Shown: positions 38,152 to 46,611, numbered from the stretch's first letter. The stretch: DNA of 64,000 nt from Streptomyces griseoaurantiacus (GCA_014656015.1 BNBP01000015.1:49364-113363), one strand, 5' to 3'. Numbers and translations are program-made. Notes: generated by a model from the sequence alone, not told the origin.

Positions 38152-38901
38152 ATGGACGCCACCCTTCACCTCGCCCAGCAGCCGGACGCCGACGCCCTGC
38201 TCGGCCGCAGCCCGCTCGCGGCGCTGATCGGCATGCTGCTCGACCAGCAGGTGCCGATGGAGTGGGCCTTCGCCGGGCCGTACACCCTCGCCCGGCGCAT
38301 GGGGGCCGACGATCTCGACGCGCACGACATCGCGGCCTACGCGCCCGAGGAGTTCGCGGCACTGCTGTCCGCGAAGCCGGCCGTGCACCGGTACCCGGGA
38401 TCGATGGCCAAGCGGATCCAGCAGCTCTGCGCCTTCCTCGTGGAGCGGTACGACGGGGACGCCGAGGCCGTCTGGTCGAACGTCACGGACGGCGCGGAGC
38501 TGCTGGCGCGGCTGAAGGAGCTGCCCGGGTTCGGGGCGCAGAAGGCCCAGATCTTCCTGGCGCTGCTGGGCAAGCGACTCGGGGTGCGGCCGGAGGGCTG
38601 GCGGGAGGCGGCGGGTGCGTACGGGGAGCCGGACGCGTTCCGCTCGGTCGCGGACATCACGGGGCCGAAGTCGCTGGCGCTTGTGCGCGCGCACAAGCAG
38701 GAGATGAAGGCGGCGGCGAAGGCCGAGAAGGGCGCCGGGGCCGCGACGTCCACACGAACCGGGAAGACGGCGAAGGCCACGCAGGCCGAGAAGGCCACGA
38801 AGACCGCGGGCACCGCGGGCACCCCGGGCACCCCGGGCACCGCCAAGGGCTCGAACGGGAGCCCGAAAGGTGCGAAGAAGCAGGCGCCCGGCGGCTCCTG
38901 A
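38152..38901 (+). CDS. HhH-GPD-type base-excision repair protein
   Basis: This 249-residue protein belongs to the actinobacterial HhH-GPD family related to endonuclease III and 3-methyladenine glycosylase. It has LAQQPDADALLGRSPLAALI, LLDQQVPMEWAFAGPYTLARR, and the helix-hairpin-helix LKELPGFGAQKAQIFLALLG, then DAFRSVADITGPKSLALVR. The catalytic Lys of bifunctional enzymes is not obvious, so the activity is uncertain. The last 60 residues form a Lys/Ala/Thr/Gly-rich basic tail (KKQAPGGS end) likely to add DNA affinity. I use the ATG at 38152; an upstream GTG gives a poor N-terminus. It is divergent from the acylase operon. Confidence 0.86.
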   Translation: MDATLHLAQQPDADALLGRSPLAALIGMLLDQQVPMEWAFAGPYTLARRMGADDLDAHDIAAYAPEEFAALLSAKPAVHRYPGSMAKRIQQLCAFLVERYDGDAEAVWSNVTDGAELLARLKELPGFGAQKAQIFLALLGKRLGVRPEGWREAAGAYGEPDAFRSVADITGPKSLALVRAHKQEMKAAAKAEKGAGAATSTRTGKTAKATQAEKATKTAGTAGTPGTPGTAKGSNGSPKGAKKQAPGGS

Positions 38902-39216
38902 GCGGGCGCCGCGTACGCGCCCGAGGCGGACCGGGGCACACCGGAGGCGAGGCAGAGGCACACCGGAGGCCGCGCGGAGGCAAGGCGGAGGCCGCGCGGA
39001 GGCAAGGCGGAGGCAAGGCGGAGGCCACGCGGAGGCGAGGCGGTCCGGGTGCCGCCGGAGCCGCACATGGGCGCGGCACCGCGCCCGTTCGGGGTGTCCC
39101 CGCCCTACGTACCCGCCGGTCGGACGCCCCTTTGCCCGGTTCTGCACCGGGTTTTCCGGTGCCGCACTCGGGCGCCATGGCTGCGCCCGGAACGCCGGGA
39201 CCGGTAGGCTTTCCGT
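38902..39216. other. Intergenic region after the repair gene
   Basis: It is dominated by the 11-bp tandem repeat at 38943-39041. The right part (39060-39216) holds the promoter of the next gene. No further coding sequence is supported. Confidence 0.45.
38943..39041. repeat. 11-bp tandem repeat, nine units
   Basis: Nine 11-base units of the form GGAGGC-N3-GC (second unit diverged: AGAGGCACACC) run without gaps. GGAGGCAAGGC and GGAGGCCGCGC alternate in the middle. The array is intergenic, 42 bases after the repair gene stop. Confidence 0.9.
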
Positions 39217-39513
39217 GTGATCTTCAAGCGCATCGGAAACGGCCGGCCGTACCCCGACCACGGCCGGGAAAGCACCCGGCAGTGGGCGGACGTCGCACCG
39301 CGCCCGGTCCGCCTCGATCAGCTGGTGACGACCAAACAGCAGCTCGATCTGGAAACGCTGCTCGCCGAGGACTCCACGTTCTACGGCGACCTCTTCGCGC
39401 ACGTCGTGAAGTGGCAGGGCGATCTGTACCTCGAGGACGGACTGCACCGCGCGGTGCGTGCCGCGCTCCAGCAGCGCCAGGTGCTCCACGCGAGGGTGCT
39501 CGAACTCGACTGA
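39217..39513 (+). CDS. Conserved small protein, VapB-like annotation, possible ParB/sulfiredoxin-like fold
   Basis: This 98-residue protein with GTG start is highly typical of Streptomyces: MIFKRIGNGRPYPDHGRES, LVTTKQQLDLETLLAEDSTFYGDLFAHVVKW, and DLYLEDGLHRAVRAALQQRQ with VLHARVLELD. Proteins like it are often labelled type II antitoxin VapB, but no toxin gene is adjacent. The end (EDGLHRAVRAAL...VLHARVLE) resembles the DGHHR motif and following strand of ParB-like folds. I consider the antitoxin label unsupported here. Confidence 0.72.
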   Translation: MIFKRIGNGRPYPDHGRESTRQWADVAPRPVRLDQLVTTKQQLDLETLLAEDSTFYGDLFAHVVKWQGDLYLEDGLHRAVRAALQQRQVLHARVLELD

Positions 39514-39616
39514 ACCGGGCGCCATCGGACGTCCCGTTGCCCCTTTCGGGTCGTAGTCGGCCCGATCGAATGATCATCTGGTAGGCACGGCCGCCCCGGA
39601 GCACTACGCTGCGCTC

Positions 39617-40273
39617 ATGAGCATGCTCACTCCTCCCGGCATGGGCGGCCAGTACCGGATCACGGGTGACAAGTACCCGCGGATGCGCCCCCCGCGGAGG
39701 CGCCGCAGGCTGATCGTCGGGGCCGTCGCCTCGGCCGCCGCGCTCGGCCTGATCGGCTGGGGAACCCTGCAGCTCATCGACGTCTTCACCGGCGGCGACA
39801 AGGCCTCCGCGTCCGTCGGCACCAAGGCCGCCGCCTGCCGCGCCCCGGTGAGCCCCTCGCCGAGCGCGCGGACGGCCGTGCTGCCCGCACCCGGGCGGAT
39901 CACCGTCAACGTCCTCAACGCCACCACGCGCGGCGGACTGGCCAAGGACACCGCGGACGAGCTCAAGAAGCGCGGCTTCAAGGTCGGCACCGTCGGCAAC
40001 GCGACGAAGGAGTACGACAAGAAGGTCAAGGGCATCGGCGTGGTCCTCGGCCCGGCCGCGGCCAAGGACACCGCACTGCCGGTGCTGGCGACCCAGCTCA
40101 CCGGCGCGGAGCAGCGGACCGAGGCCGGCCGCAAGGGCGGCGACGTGGATCTCATCCTCGGAGACGGCTTCAAGAACCTGAACAGCGCCCAGGCCGCCGA
40201 CAAGGCCCTGACGGCCCTCCGCCACCCCGCCCCCGCGGCGACGGCCGGCAAGAACGACCGCACCCACTGCTGA
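39617..40273 (+). CDS. LytR C-terminal domain (LytR_C) membrane protein
   Basis: This 218-residue protein has a basic cytoplasmic start (PRRRRR), one signal-anchor helix (residues 31-55) and an external LytR_C domain: ITVNVLNATTRGGLAKDTADELKKRGFKVGTVGNA, then DLILGDGFKNL. LytR_C domains accompany LCP cell-wall glycopolymer ligases, but the ligase domain itself is absent. A GGAG lies too far upstream (16 bases), and TACGCT ends six bases before the ATG, so leaderless translation is possible. It probably acts in the cell envelope. Confidence 0.85.
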   Translation: MSMLTPPGMGGQYRITGDKYPRMRPPRRRRRLIVGAVASAAALGLIGWGTLQLIDVFTGGDKASASVGTKAAACRAPVSPSPSARTAVLPAPGRITVNVLNATTRGGLAKDTADELKKRGFKVGTVGNATKEYDKKVKGIGVVLGPAAAKDTALPVLATQLTGAEQRTEAGRKGGDVDLILGDGFKNLNSAQAADKALTALRHPAPAATAGKNDRTHC

Positions 40274-40324
40274 GGACGCCCGGGCCCCGCGTTCCGTGCG
40301 CTCGAAGGGCGGTGCCCGCCCGGG

Positions 40325-40960
40325 CTATTCGGCCGCCCCGTACAGCCGGTCCCCCGCGTCGCCGAGGCCCGGGATGATGTAGCCGTGCTCGTTGAGGTGG
40401 TCGTCGACCGCCGCGGTCACCACGGTGACCGGCGTGCCCGCCAGCTCCCGTTCCATGACCTCCACGCCCTCCGGCGCGGCCAGCAGCACCACGGCCGTCA
40501 CGTCGTCCGCGCCGCGCCGGATCAGCTCCCGGATCGCCGCGACCAGCGTGCCGCCGGTGGCGAGCATCGGGTCGAGGACGTACACCTGACGCCCGGAGAG
40601 GTCCTCCGGCATCCGCGTGGCGTAGGTCGAGGCCTCCAGGGTCTCCTCGTTGCGGATCATCCCGAGGAAGCCCACCTCGGCGGTCGGCAGCAGCCGCATC
40701 ATGCCGTCGAGCATGCCGAGGCCCGCCCGCAGGATCGGCACCACGAGCGGCCGCGGGTAGGACAGCTTGACGCCGGTGGTCGAGGCGACCGGGGTGTGGA
40801 TGTCGACGGCCTCGGTGCGCACGTCCCGCGTGGCCTCGTAGGCGAGCAGGGTGACGAGTTCGTCGGCGAGCCGGCGGAAGGTCGCGGAGTCGGTGCGGCG
40901 GTCGCGCAGCGTGGTGAGCTTGTGGGCGACCAGCGGGTGGTCGACGACGTGGAGACGCAT
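40325..40960 (-). CDS. upp: Uracil phosphoribosyltransferase
   Basis: This pyrimidine salvage enzyme converts uracil plus PRPP to UMP. It has 211 residues. The N-terminus is [20 protein letters not shown], the PRPP loop is [13 protein letters not shown], the uracil-binding end is [18 protein letters not shown], and IRNEETLE with [13 protein letters not shown] completes the family pattern. It is complete and monocistronic, convergent with the LytR_C gene. Confidence 0.97.
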   Translation of the reverse strand: MRLHVVDHPLVAHKLTTLRDRRTDSATFRRLADELVTLLAYEATRDVRTEAVDIHTPVASTTGVKLSYPRPLVVPILRAGLGMLDGMMRLLPTAEVGFLGMIRNEETLEASTYATRMPEDLSGRQVYVLDPMLATGGTLVAAIRELIRRGADDVTAVVLLAAPEGVEVMERELAGTPVTVVTAAVDDHLNEHGYIIPGLGDAGDRLYGAAE

Positions 40961-41066
40961 GGCCCCACAGTAACCGGGCGCCGCAGGTCCGGCGGCGCCG
41001 CGCCCGGCAAGGGCCCGCTCCGCGATTCACCCTCCCGCTCGCATCAAACCCTCCGTCGGAGGGAAG

Positions 41067-41327
41067 GTGGGAGGCACCGACCGGAGTGATGTGACGATGT
41101 CCGAGCAGCAGTCCCGCAGGGACACAGAGCAACACGGGGGCCACGGGAACACCGGGCGAGCGGAGCAGGGGCAGGAGCAGGACGCCGAGGCCGCGCGCCG
41201 GCGCCGACGGGCCCAGTTCCTGCGCGAGCGCGCGGAGGCCCGGGCCCTGCGCGAGCGGGTACAGCCGCGCCGCGCCAAGGTCGCCCGGCTGCGCCGCGCG
41301 ATGCGCATGCGCACCTTCCGCTGGTAG
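41067..41327 (+). CDS. Small basic hypothetical protein
   Basis: A frame of up to 86 residues with a polar, Gln/Asp-rich N-terminal half (SEQQSRRDTEQHGGHGN) and a very basic helical C-terminal half (ARRRRRAQFLRERAEARALRERV, cited in part; end RMRTFRW). The start is uncertain: GTG 41067 has GGAGGG upstream, GTG 41091 has GGAG four bases upstream, and ATG 41097 is also in frame. I do not recognise the family; the charge suggests nucleic-acid or membrane contact. The codon pattern is typical of the genome. Confidence 0.5.
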   Translation: MGGTDRSDVTMSEQQSRRDTEQHGGHGNTGRAEQGQEQDAEAARRRRRAQFLRERAEARALRERVQPRRAKVARLRRAMRMRTFRW

Positions 41328-41646
41328 GCCGCCGCGGGCCGCGCCGCCCGCGCCGCATACCCACACCGACCAGGCGGTACGCCCTTTTTCGGGGTGGTCG
41401 GCCGCCGGCTCACCGCCCGCCGCCGCGTACGATCACGTCGGCAGCGGCAGGCACCTCGCGGCCGGAGCCCGGCCCCCGGACTCCCTCCGCACGAGAGGGG
41501 TGCAACACAGCGTCGTGAAGACATCCCCTGAACGCCTTCTTTCTGCCACGATTCCGAGTGGGCGGGGGCGGAGCACAGCTCTCCCGTCCGCTACTTGGCC
41601 GGGGGGACCCCCAACCGGCACACCTATGACCAGTGGGAGAGTCACG
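41328..41646. other. Intergenic region upstream of the tadA pair
   Basis: It contains the hairpin at 41366-41401 and, around 41500-41640, the promoter area of the tadA operon. No gene with a ribosome site is seen. Confidence 0.4.
41366..41401 (+). terminator. Hairpin with T-rich loop, possible terminator
   Basis: CCGACCA (41366-41372) pairs with TGGTCGG (41395-41401). The enclosed segment contains GGCG-TA-CGCC and a run of five T. It follows the small basic gene by 38 bases. The folding is plausible but not unique. Confidence 0.4.
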
Positions 41647-42174
41647 GTGTACTTCGCCGCACTGCTCGCGCGCACCGAAGACGGGTGGGAAGCGAGCGAC
41701 ACAGAGCTCGACGATGTGGAGACCCTGGCCGATCTGGCCGACCTGGCCCGGGAGGCCACGGCCGAGGAGGACACGGTGCTCGTGCTCATCGAGCAGGAGG
41801 ACGCCTGGTTCGGCGTGGTCCGCGTGGACGGCGAGGAGGACCCTCGCATCTACGTGTCGGACGCCGCCGCGGCCGCCCGCAGCTCGTACGGCGAGATCCT
41901 GCTCACCGACGAACTGCTCGGCAGGGAACCCGGAGGCGACGGCGCCGACCTGGACTCCCTCGACCTCGACGGCACGGAGGACGGTGACTCCGGCGAGGAC
42001 GAGGACGAGGGCACGGGACCGGACGCCGTGCCGCACGGCCCCGTCGGCGACGCCGAGGTCCTCGACGACCTCGGCGTGGGGGAGAAGGAACTGCGTTCCC
42101 TCGACGCCGACGACGCACTGACCGCGATCGCCGAGGCCCTGGGCGCCTCGGAGGTCCTGGAAACCGTGCGGTAG
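41647..42174 (+). CDS. tRNA adenosine deaminase-associated protein
   Basis: This 175-residue acidic protein is always found beside tadA in actinobacteria. It has VYFAALLARTEDGWEASDTELDDVETLADLADLAREA (cited in part), DTVLVLIEQEDAWFGVVRVDG, and DPRIYVSDAAAAARSSYGE. A highly acidic loop (EDGDSGEDEDEGTG) follows, then LDDLGVGEKELRSLDADDALTAIAEALG. The C-terminal part may bind the deaminase; the role is unproven. The GTG at 41647 has GGGAGAG upstream; an ATG seven codons earlier is possible. The stop is eight bases before tadA. Confidence 0.85.
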   Translation: MYFAALLARTEDGWEASDTELDDVETLADLADLAREATAEEDTVLVLIEQEDAWFGVVRVDGEEDPRIYVSDAAAAARSSYGEILLTDELLGREPGGDGADLDSLDLDGTEDGDSGEDEDEGTGPDAVPHGPVGDAEVLDDLGVGEKELRSLDADDALTAIAEALGASEVLETVR

Positions 42175-42182
42175 GCCCACGG

Positions 42183-42716
42183 GTGAGGACGCACGACGCA
42201 CCGCCGGTCCCCGATCCGGTACGGGACCGGTGGCGGGCCCCCATGCGGCTCGCGCTCCGGGAGGCCGCGCGCGCCGCCGGGGGCGGGGACGTGCCGGTGG
42301 GGGCGGTGGTGCTCTCGGCCGACGGCACCCCGCTGGCCACCGGCCACAACGAGCGCGAGGCGACGGGTGATCCGACCGCGCACGCGGAGGTGCTCGCGCT
42401 GCGCCGGGCGGCCGCCGCGACGGGCGAGTGGCGGCTGTCGGGATGCACGCTCGTCGTCACGCTGGAGCCGTGCACGATGTGCGCGGGCGCCCTCCAGCAG
42501 TCCCGTGTGGACCGGGTCGTCTACGGCGCCCGCGACGACAAGGCGGGGGCGGCCGGCTCCCTCTGGGACCTGCTCCGCGACCGGCGGCTCAACCATCGCC
42601 CCGAGGTGATCGAGGGGGTCCTCGCCGAGGACTGCGCCCGCCTCCTCACCGACTTCTTCCGCACCGGCCCGCCGCACCGCCCCACCCCCGGAACCGCACC
42701 GGAAACGGATTTCTGA
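42183..42716 (+). CDS. tadA: tRNA-specific adenosine deaminase
   Basis: This enzyme deaminates A34 to inosine in tRNA-Arg(ACG), whose gene is at 60604-60676. It has 177 residues from GTG; an ATG at residue 21 gives the shorter, classical N-terminus. The zinc site is HAE in DPTAHAEVLALR, with PCTMCAGAL supplying the two cysteines and Glu as proton shuttle. The dimer and tRNA-contact segment reads VYGARDDKAGAAGSL. The C-terminal tail is Pro-rich. It is translated with the upstream associated protein. Confidence 0.95.
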   Translation: MRTHDAPPVPDPVRDRWRAPMRLALREAARAAGGGDVPVGAVVLSADGTPLATGHNEREATGDPTAHAEVLALRRAAAATGEWRLSGCTLVVTLEPCTMCAGALQQSRVDRVVYGARDDKAGAAGSLWDLLRDRRLNHRPEVIEGVLAEDCARLLTDFFRTGPPHRPTPGTAPETDF

Positions 42717-42740
42717 CCGGGACCCCTCTTGGGGTAGGGT
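42711..42740 (+). promoter_or_regulatory. Candidate promoter of tRNA-Ser(CGA)
   Basis: TTCTGA (42711-42716, overlapping the tadA stop) and TAGGGT (42735-42740) are separated by 18 bases and end seven bases before the tRNA. This fits an HrdB-type promoter with its start at the tRNA 5' end. Confidence 0.4.
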
Positions 42741-42747
42741 CTCCCTC

Positions 42748-42835
42748 GGTAGCGTGTCCGAGCGGCCGAAGGAGCTCGCCTCGAAAGCGAGTGTGGCGCA
42801 AGTCACCGAGGGTTCAAATCCCTCCGCTACCGCCA
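42748..42835 (+). tRNA. tRNA-Ser (anticodon CGA)
   Basis: GGTAGCG pairs with CGCTACC, the anticodon loop is CTCGAAA, the variable arm is long (TGTGGCGCAAGTCACC), and the discriminator is G with CCA encoded. Confidence 0.97.
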
Positions 42836-42838
42836 CCG

Positions 42839-42867
42839 AGGGGCCTCGTCACGACGGGGCCCCTTTT
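42839..42867 (+). terminator. tRNA-Ser(CGA) terminator with T tract
   Basis: AGGGGCCTCGTC (42839-42850) pairs with GACGGGGCCCCT (42853-42864) with one G-T pair, and a TTTT tract overlaps and follows it. Confidence 0.85.
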
Positions 42868-42966
42868 GCATGGGCGTGATCTTTTCCGGTCGGCGAACAC
42901 GTGCGCGGGTTAGACTCACCGGCGGCATACGGGGTGCGCGGGGCACGGGAGACGGGGGTGGCCGCT

Positions 42967-43146
42967 GTGGCGGTGCAGGGTAAGAAGATCGCGCTGTACG
43001 CGCTCGTCGTCTTCGCGCTCTACGTGATCATCACCGACCCGGCCAAGGCCGCCGACTATGTCCAGATCGGCTTCGAGGGCATTTCGAACGCCGCGCAGTC
43101 GGTCGGCGACTTCATGACCTGGCTCGCCAACGGCGCCAAGGACTGA
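42967..43146 (+). CDS. Small single-helix membrane protein
   Basis: This 59-residue protein reads AVQGKKIALYALVVFALYVI, ITDPAKAADYVQIGFEGISN, and AAQSVGDFMTWLANGAKD. There is one N-terminal transmembrane helix and an amphipathic remainder. Three in-frame GTG codons (42958, 42967, 42973) compete; 42967 gives the most usual N-terminus. Its position just upstream of a SigF-type sigma factor looks conserved in Streptomyces, but I do not know a function. Confidence 0.7.
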   Translation: MAVQGKKIALYALVVFALYVIITDPAKAADYVQIGFEGISNAAQSVGDFMTWLANGAKD

Positions 43147-43370
43147 CGCGCGCTCGGCCGGTCACCACGGCCCGGCGTCAATCCGCCCGGCGGCAACCCG
43201 CCCGGCGTCAACTCGCAACTTCGCACGGCAGTTCACGCTCTCCGGTCGTCCTCTCCCCTCAACACGGCGTTATGCGGTGCTTGCACACAGTGCACATGTC
43301 TTGTGATGCTATGACCGCTTTTGAGGGATGAATTGACGATGCGTTGACGAGTGAAGAGGTGGCGTTGACC

Positions 43371-44288
43371 GTGTCGGCCAGTACTGCGCCGCCCCAGGAA
43401 GAGCTTCCGGCCCCCGCCCCCACGTCCGCTCCCGCACCGGCCACCGCGACCACCGCGATCCCGACCACCCCGCCCGCCCCGCCCGCCGCCGTGCCCGGCC
43501 CCACGCCGCAGGACGCGCAGAAGCGCCGGGGCGCCGACACCCGGGCACTGACCCAGGTGCTCTTCACCCAGCTCAAGGACCTGGAGCCGGGCTCCCCCGA
43601 ACACGACCGCGTGCGCGGGGCGCTCATCGAGGCGAACCTCCCCCTCGTGCGCTACGCGGCCGCGCGCTTCCGCTCCCGCAACGAGCCGATGGAGGACGTC
43701 GTCCAGGTCGGCACCATCGGGCTGATCAACGCGATCGACCGCTTCGACCCCGAGCGGGGCGTGCAGTTCCCGACCTTCGCGATGCCGACCGTCGTCGGCG
43801 AGATCAAGCGCTACTTCCGGGACAACGTCCGCACCGTGCACGTCCCGCGCCGGCTGCACGAGCTGTGGGTGCAGGTGAACAGCGCGACCGAGGACCTCAC
43901 CACCGCCTTCGGGCGCTCCCCGACCACCGCCGAGATCGCCGAGCGGCTGCGGATCGGCGAGGAGGAGGTGCTCTCCTGCATCGAGGCCGGCCGCTCGTAC
44001 CACGCGACCTCGCTGGAGGCGGCCCAGGAGGGCGACGGGCTGCCCGGCCTGCTGGACCGGCTGGGCTACGAGGACCCCGCGCTCGACGGCGTCGAGCACC
44101 GCGACCTCGTGCGGCATCTGCTCGTCCAGCTCCCCGAGCGCGAGCAGCGGATCCTGCTGCTCCGCTACTACAGCAACCTCACGCAATCGCAAATCAGTGC
44201 GGAGCTGGGAGTCTCCCAGATGCACGTCTCCCGGCTCCTCGCGCGCAGCTTCGCGCGACTGCGGTCCGCGAATCGCATCGAGGCCTGA
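43371..44288 (+). CDS. sigF: Alternative sigma factor, SigB/SigF family (SigF-type)
   Basis: This is an RNA polymerase sigma factor of the stress and sporulation class, about 305 residues. An N-terminal Pro/Ala/Thr-rich region of about 55 residues precedes the core: [21 protein letters not shown] (region 2, cited in part), [32 protein letters not shown], then [20 protein letters not shown] and [16 protein letters not shown] (region 4). The start is uncertain (TTG 43344, GTG 43359 or GTG 43371); I prefer 43371, which has GAGGTGG upstream. A tandem arrangement with a second sigma gene is that of Streptomyces sigF-sigN; the name rests on this. Confidence 0.87.
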   Translation: MSASTAPPQEELPAPAPTSAPAPATATTAIPTTPPAPPAAVPGPTPQDAQKRRGADTRALTQVLFTQLKDLEPGSPEHDRVRGALIEANLPLVRYAAARFRSRNEPMEDVVQVGTIGLINAIDRFDPERGVQFPTFAMPTVVGEIKRYFRDNVRTVHVPRRLHELWVQVNSATEDLTTAFGRSPTTAEIAERLRIGEEEVLSCIEAGRSYHATSLEAAQEGDGLPGLLDRLGYEDPALDGVEHRDLVRHLLVQLPEREQRILLLRYYSNLTQSQISAELGVSQMHVSRLLARSFARLRSANRIEA

Positions 44289-44606
44289 GTCGGCGGACCA
44301 CCCCCGCCGAGGTGTGCGGAGCACCCCCCGCCAGGGGTGACGCACAGGCGTCCGAGTGATCACCTGGGGGAGGGAATCGCGCACAGGGCGATTTTGCGCC
44401 CCTCCGTGCCCGAAAACCCGTCAGACCCCTCTCTTCCAGCGCGAATTGCCGTCCCACATGTCGACATGTCTCTACAGAGCGTTGCCGACATGTGACATTC
44501 TTCCGGGAGCGCGTTTGCCGCAGCGTTCCCGCCGGTATTCAGGTGGAGGCTGCGTTCCTCCGACGGGAGCGTCCGCCGCGACCGTCCGCGACCCAAAGGG
44601 GGTGGC
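44289..44606. other. sigF-sigN intergenic region
   Basis: This 318-base region carries the sigN promoter area and the palindromic sites at 44456-44493. It is AT-richer than the flanking genes. No additional gene is supported. Confidence 0.5.
44456..44493. promoter_or_regulatory. ACATGT palindrome plus repeated half-site upstream of sigN
   Basis: ACATGTCGACATGT (44456-44469) is a perfect 14-bp palindrome. CGACATGT recurs at 44486-44493, 24 bases after its first copy (44462-44469). The site is 114-151 bases upstream of sigN and could bind a dimeric regulator. Confidence 0.5.
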
Positions 44607-45509
44607 ATGTCCGCAGACCAGGGCAGCTCGAAGGTGCTCACGCTCACGAAGAGCGAGACGACGCCCGACGTGCTCCAGGACCCTCAGGACCTTCCCGCCG
44701 CCGAGGCCCTCGTGGCCCCGGAGGCTCCGGCCTTTCCGTCCTCGGCAGCCATCGACACCCGCACCCTGTCCCGCTCCCTCTTCCTGCGGCTCGCCGCACT
44801 CGACGAGCACAGCCCCGAGCGCGCGTACGTCCGGGACACCCTCATCGAGCTCAACCTCCCCCTCGTCCGCTACGCGGCGGCCCGCTTCCGCAGCCGCAAC
44901 GAGCCGATGGAGGACATCGTCCAGGTCGGCACCATCGGGCTGATCAAGGCGATCGACCGGTTCGACCCGGACCGGGGCGTCGAGTTCCCGACCTTCGCGA
45001 TGCCGACGGTCGTGGGCGAGATCAAGCGGTTCTTCCGCGACACCTCGTGGTCGGTGCGGGTGCCGCGCCGGCTCCAGGAGCTGCGGCTGGCCCTGACGAA
45101 GGCCAGCGACGAGCTCTCGCAGAAGCTGGACCGGTCGCCGACGGTGGCCGAGCTGGCGGTGGTGCTCGGGGTCTCCGAGGAGGACGTCGTCGACGGGCTC
45201 GCGGTGGGCAACGCCTACACCGCGTCCTCGCTGGACTCCCCCGCCCCGGAGGACGACGGCGGCGAGGGCTCCCTGGCGGACCGGCTCGGGTACGAGGACA
45301 CGGCGCTGGAGGGCGTGGAGTACCGGGAGTCGCTGAAGCCGCTGCTGGCCAAGCTGCCGCCGAGGGAGCGGCAGATCATCATGCTGCGCTTCTTCGCGAA
45401 CATGACCCAGTCGCAGATCGGCGAGGAGGTCGGCATCTCGCAGATGCACGTCTCCCGGCTGCTGACGCGGACGCTGGCGCAGCTCCGGGAGGGGCTCATC
45501 TCCGACTGA
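44607..45509 (+). CDS. sigN: Alternative sigma factor, SigB/SigF family (SigN-type)
   Basis: This 300-residue sigma factor is clearly paralogous to the preceding one. Shared core sequences are [55 protein letters not shown], and the region 4 helix-turn-helix [20 protein letters not shown]. The N-terminal 45 residues ([19 protein letters not shown]) differ, as is usual where anti-sigma factors contact. No anti-sigma gene is adjacent, so its regulator must be elsewhere. GGGGTGG precedes the ATG. Confidence 0.88.
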   Translation: MSADQGSSKVLTLTKSETTPDVLQDPQDLPAAEALVAPEAPAFPSSAAIDTRTLSRSLFLRLAALDEHSPERAYVRDTLIELNLPLVRYAAARFRSRNEPMEDIVQVGTIGLIKAIDRFDPDRGVEFPTFAMPTVVGEIKRFFRDTSWSVRVPRRLQELRLALTKASDELSQKLDRSPTVAELAVVLGVSEEDVVDGLAVGNAYTASSLDSPAPEDDGGEGSLADRLGYEDTALEGVEYRESLKPLLAKLPPRERQIIMLRFFANMTQSQIGEEVGISQMHVSRLLTRTLAQLREGLISD

Positions 45510-45560
45510 GAAGTCGAGGAACGAGGAGCCGCCCGGGGCCGTTGAGCCGGACGAAGGGGC

Positions 45561-45588
45561 GGGGCGAGGCGGTGATCCGCCTCGCCCC
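45561..45588. terminator. Terminator between sigN and the small membrane protein
   Basis: GGGGCGAGGCGG (45561-45572) and CCGCCTCGCCCC (45577-45588) form a perfect 12-bp stem with a TGAT loop between two convergent genes. Confidence 0.82.
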
Positions 45589-45615
45589 TCCGTTCTCCCC
45601 GGCCGTCCGGCGGTC

Positions 45616-45810
45616 CTACTTGAGCGCGAGCCACGCGACGGCGGCCACGACCGCCACCGCGAGGACGATGCCGACGATCAGGCCGACGCGGGGGCCCGCG
45701 GCCGCGGGCTCCTGACGGCGCGCCTGCGGGGCCTCGTCGACGAAGGCGCGGAACATCTGGGTGCTGCCGGCGGGGTCGTGGTTGCCCTGCGGGCCCTGGG
45801 TGTTAGCCAT
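45616..45810 (-). CDS. Small C-tail-anchored membrane protein
   Basis: This 64-residue protein has a hydrophilic N-terminal part (ANTQGPQGNHDPAGSTQMFR, FVDEAPQARRQEP) and a single C-terminal helix GLIVGIVLAVAVVAAVAWLALK. The orientation would leave the polar part in the cytosol. It is typical of small conserved actinobacterial membrane proteins; I do not recognise a function. It is convergent with sigN. Confidence 0.75.
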   Translation of the reverse strand: MANTQGPQGNHDPAGSTQMFRAFVDEAPQARRQEPAAAGPRVGLIVGIVLAVAVVAAVAWLALK

Positions 45811-45992
45811 GGCCCGAGACACTAGCGAATAGCCGCCACCAGCCCAAGTACGGGGTCGGAAGCCCTCGTTGCCGTCCCGCCTGGGGAGTCGCACCGGCCC
45901 CGGGCGGCTGTCCGGGGGACCTCCGCGGCGCCCCGGGGCCCTCCGGGTGACGGGATCACACCTCCCCACCTGCGCCTTTACTGTCGCAACAC

Positions 45993-46074
45993 TTGCCTTT
46001 GCCAACTTTTTGTGCGCCTCACCTCCTCTCTATTTGCCTGTAGCAACCAACCTCCGTATGGTTGCCTAGAGCAA
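45993..46074. promoter_or_regulatory. Three repeated operator-like sites upstream of the MarR gene
   Basis: TTGCCTGTAGCAA (46034-46046) and TTGCCTAGAGCAA (46062-46074) are near-identical imperfect palindromes. TTGCCTTTGCCAA (45993-46005) is a weaker third copy. GCAACCA/TGGTTGC (46043-46049, 46059-46065) links the first two in one larger dyad. They end 19 bases before the MarR start, so autorepression is likely. Confidence 0.7.
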
Positions 46075-46092
46075 CAAAGCGGGAGGTGCGAC

Positions 46093-46590
46093 GTGGCAGA
46101 GCAGGCGCAGTTCGAGGAGTTGGCGCGCCAGCTCAGCGCCGTGGGAGCCGTCAAACGGGACATGGCACGGGTCATGCCCCCGGACTGCCCCTCCGGATCC
46201 GCCGCCGTTCTCCTCCTCCTCGACCGCCACGGCGCCATGCGCATGAGCAAGCTCGCCGAGCTGCTCGCCGTGGACATGTCGGTGACCAGTCGCCACGTCG
46301 CCCACGTCGCGGACCGCGGCTGGATCGAACGCTCCCCGGACCCGGCGGACCGACGTTCCCGGATCCTCCACCTCACTCAGCCCGGCCGGGACCGCCTCGA
46401 GGACCTTTCCCGACGGACCACCGAGCTGCTGGCCGACCGGCTCGGCGACTGGAGCGACGACGAGGTCGTCCAGCTCATCCGGCTCATGACGCGGCTGCGG
46501 GCCAGCTTCGGGGACTGCCGTGCGACGGCGTCCGCCCGAGTGCCCCACCCCGCGCCGGGTACGGCACAGACCACCCGTACACCCGCATAG
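46093..46590 (+). CDS. MarR-family transcriptional regulator
   Basis: This 165-residue winged-helix dimer starts at a GTG with GGGAGG six bases upstream. It has FEELARQLSAVGAVKRDMARV, then LLLDRHGAMRMSKLAELLAVDMSVTSRHVAHVADRGWIERS (cited in part) as the DNA-binding helices, then DRRSRILHLTQPGRDRL as the wing. It is followed after 21 bases by the MFS exporter gene, its probable target. The ligand is unknown; MarR repressors are commonly released by lipophilic or phenolic compounds. Confidence 0.92.
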   Translation: MAEQAQFEELARQLSAVGAVKRDMARVMPPDCPSGSAAVLLLLDRHGAMRMSKLAELLAVDMSVTSRHVAHVADRGWIERSPDPADRRSRILHLTQPGRDRLEDLSRRTTELLADRLGDWSDDEVVQLIRLMTRLRASFGDCRATASARVPHPAPGTAQTTRTPA

Positions 46591-46611
46591 AACTGCAAGA
46601 GAAGGAAGCCC

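Noticed and set aside
38943..39041. CRISPR array
   Set aside because: The units are 11 bases in direct contact without spacers, and no cas gene is in the window.
39217..39513. VapBC toxin-antitoxin system
   Set aside because: The small protein is often labelled VapB, but no PIN-domain toxin lies on either side, so no such system is present.
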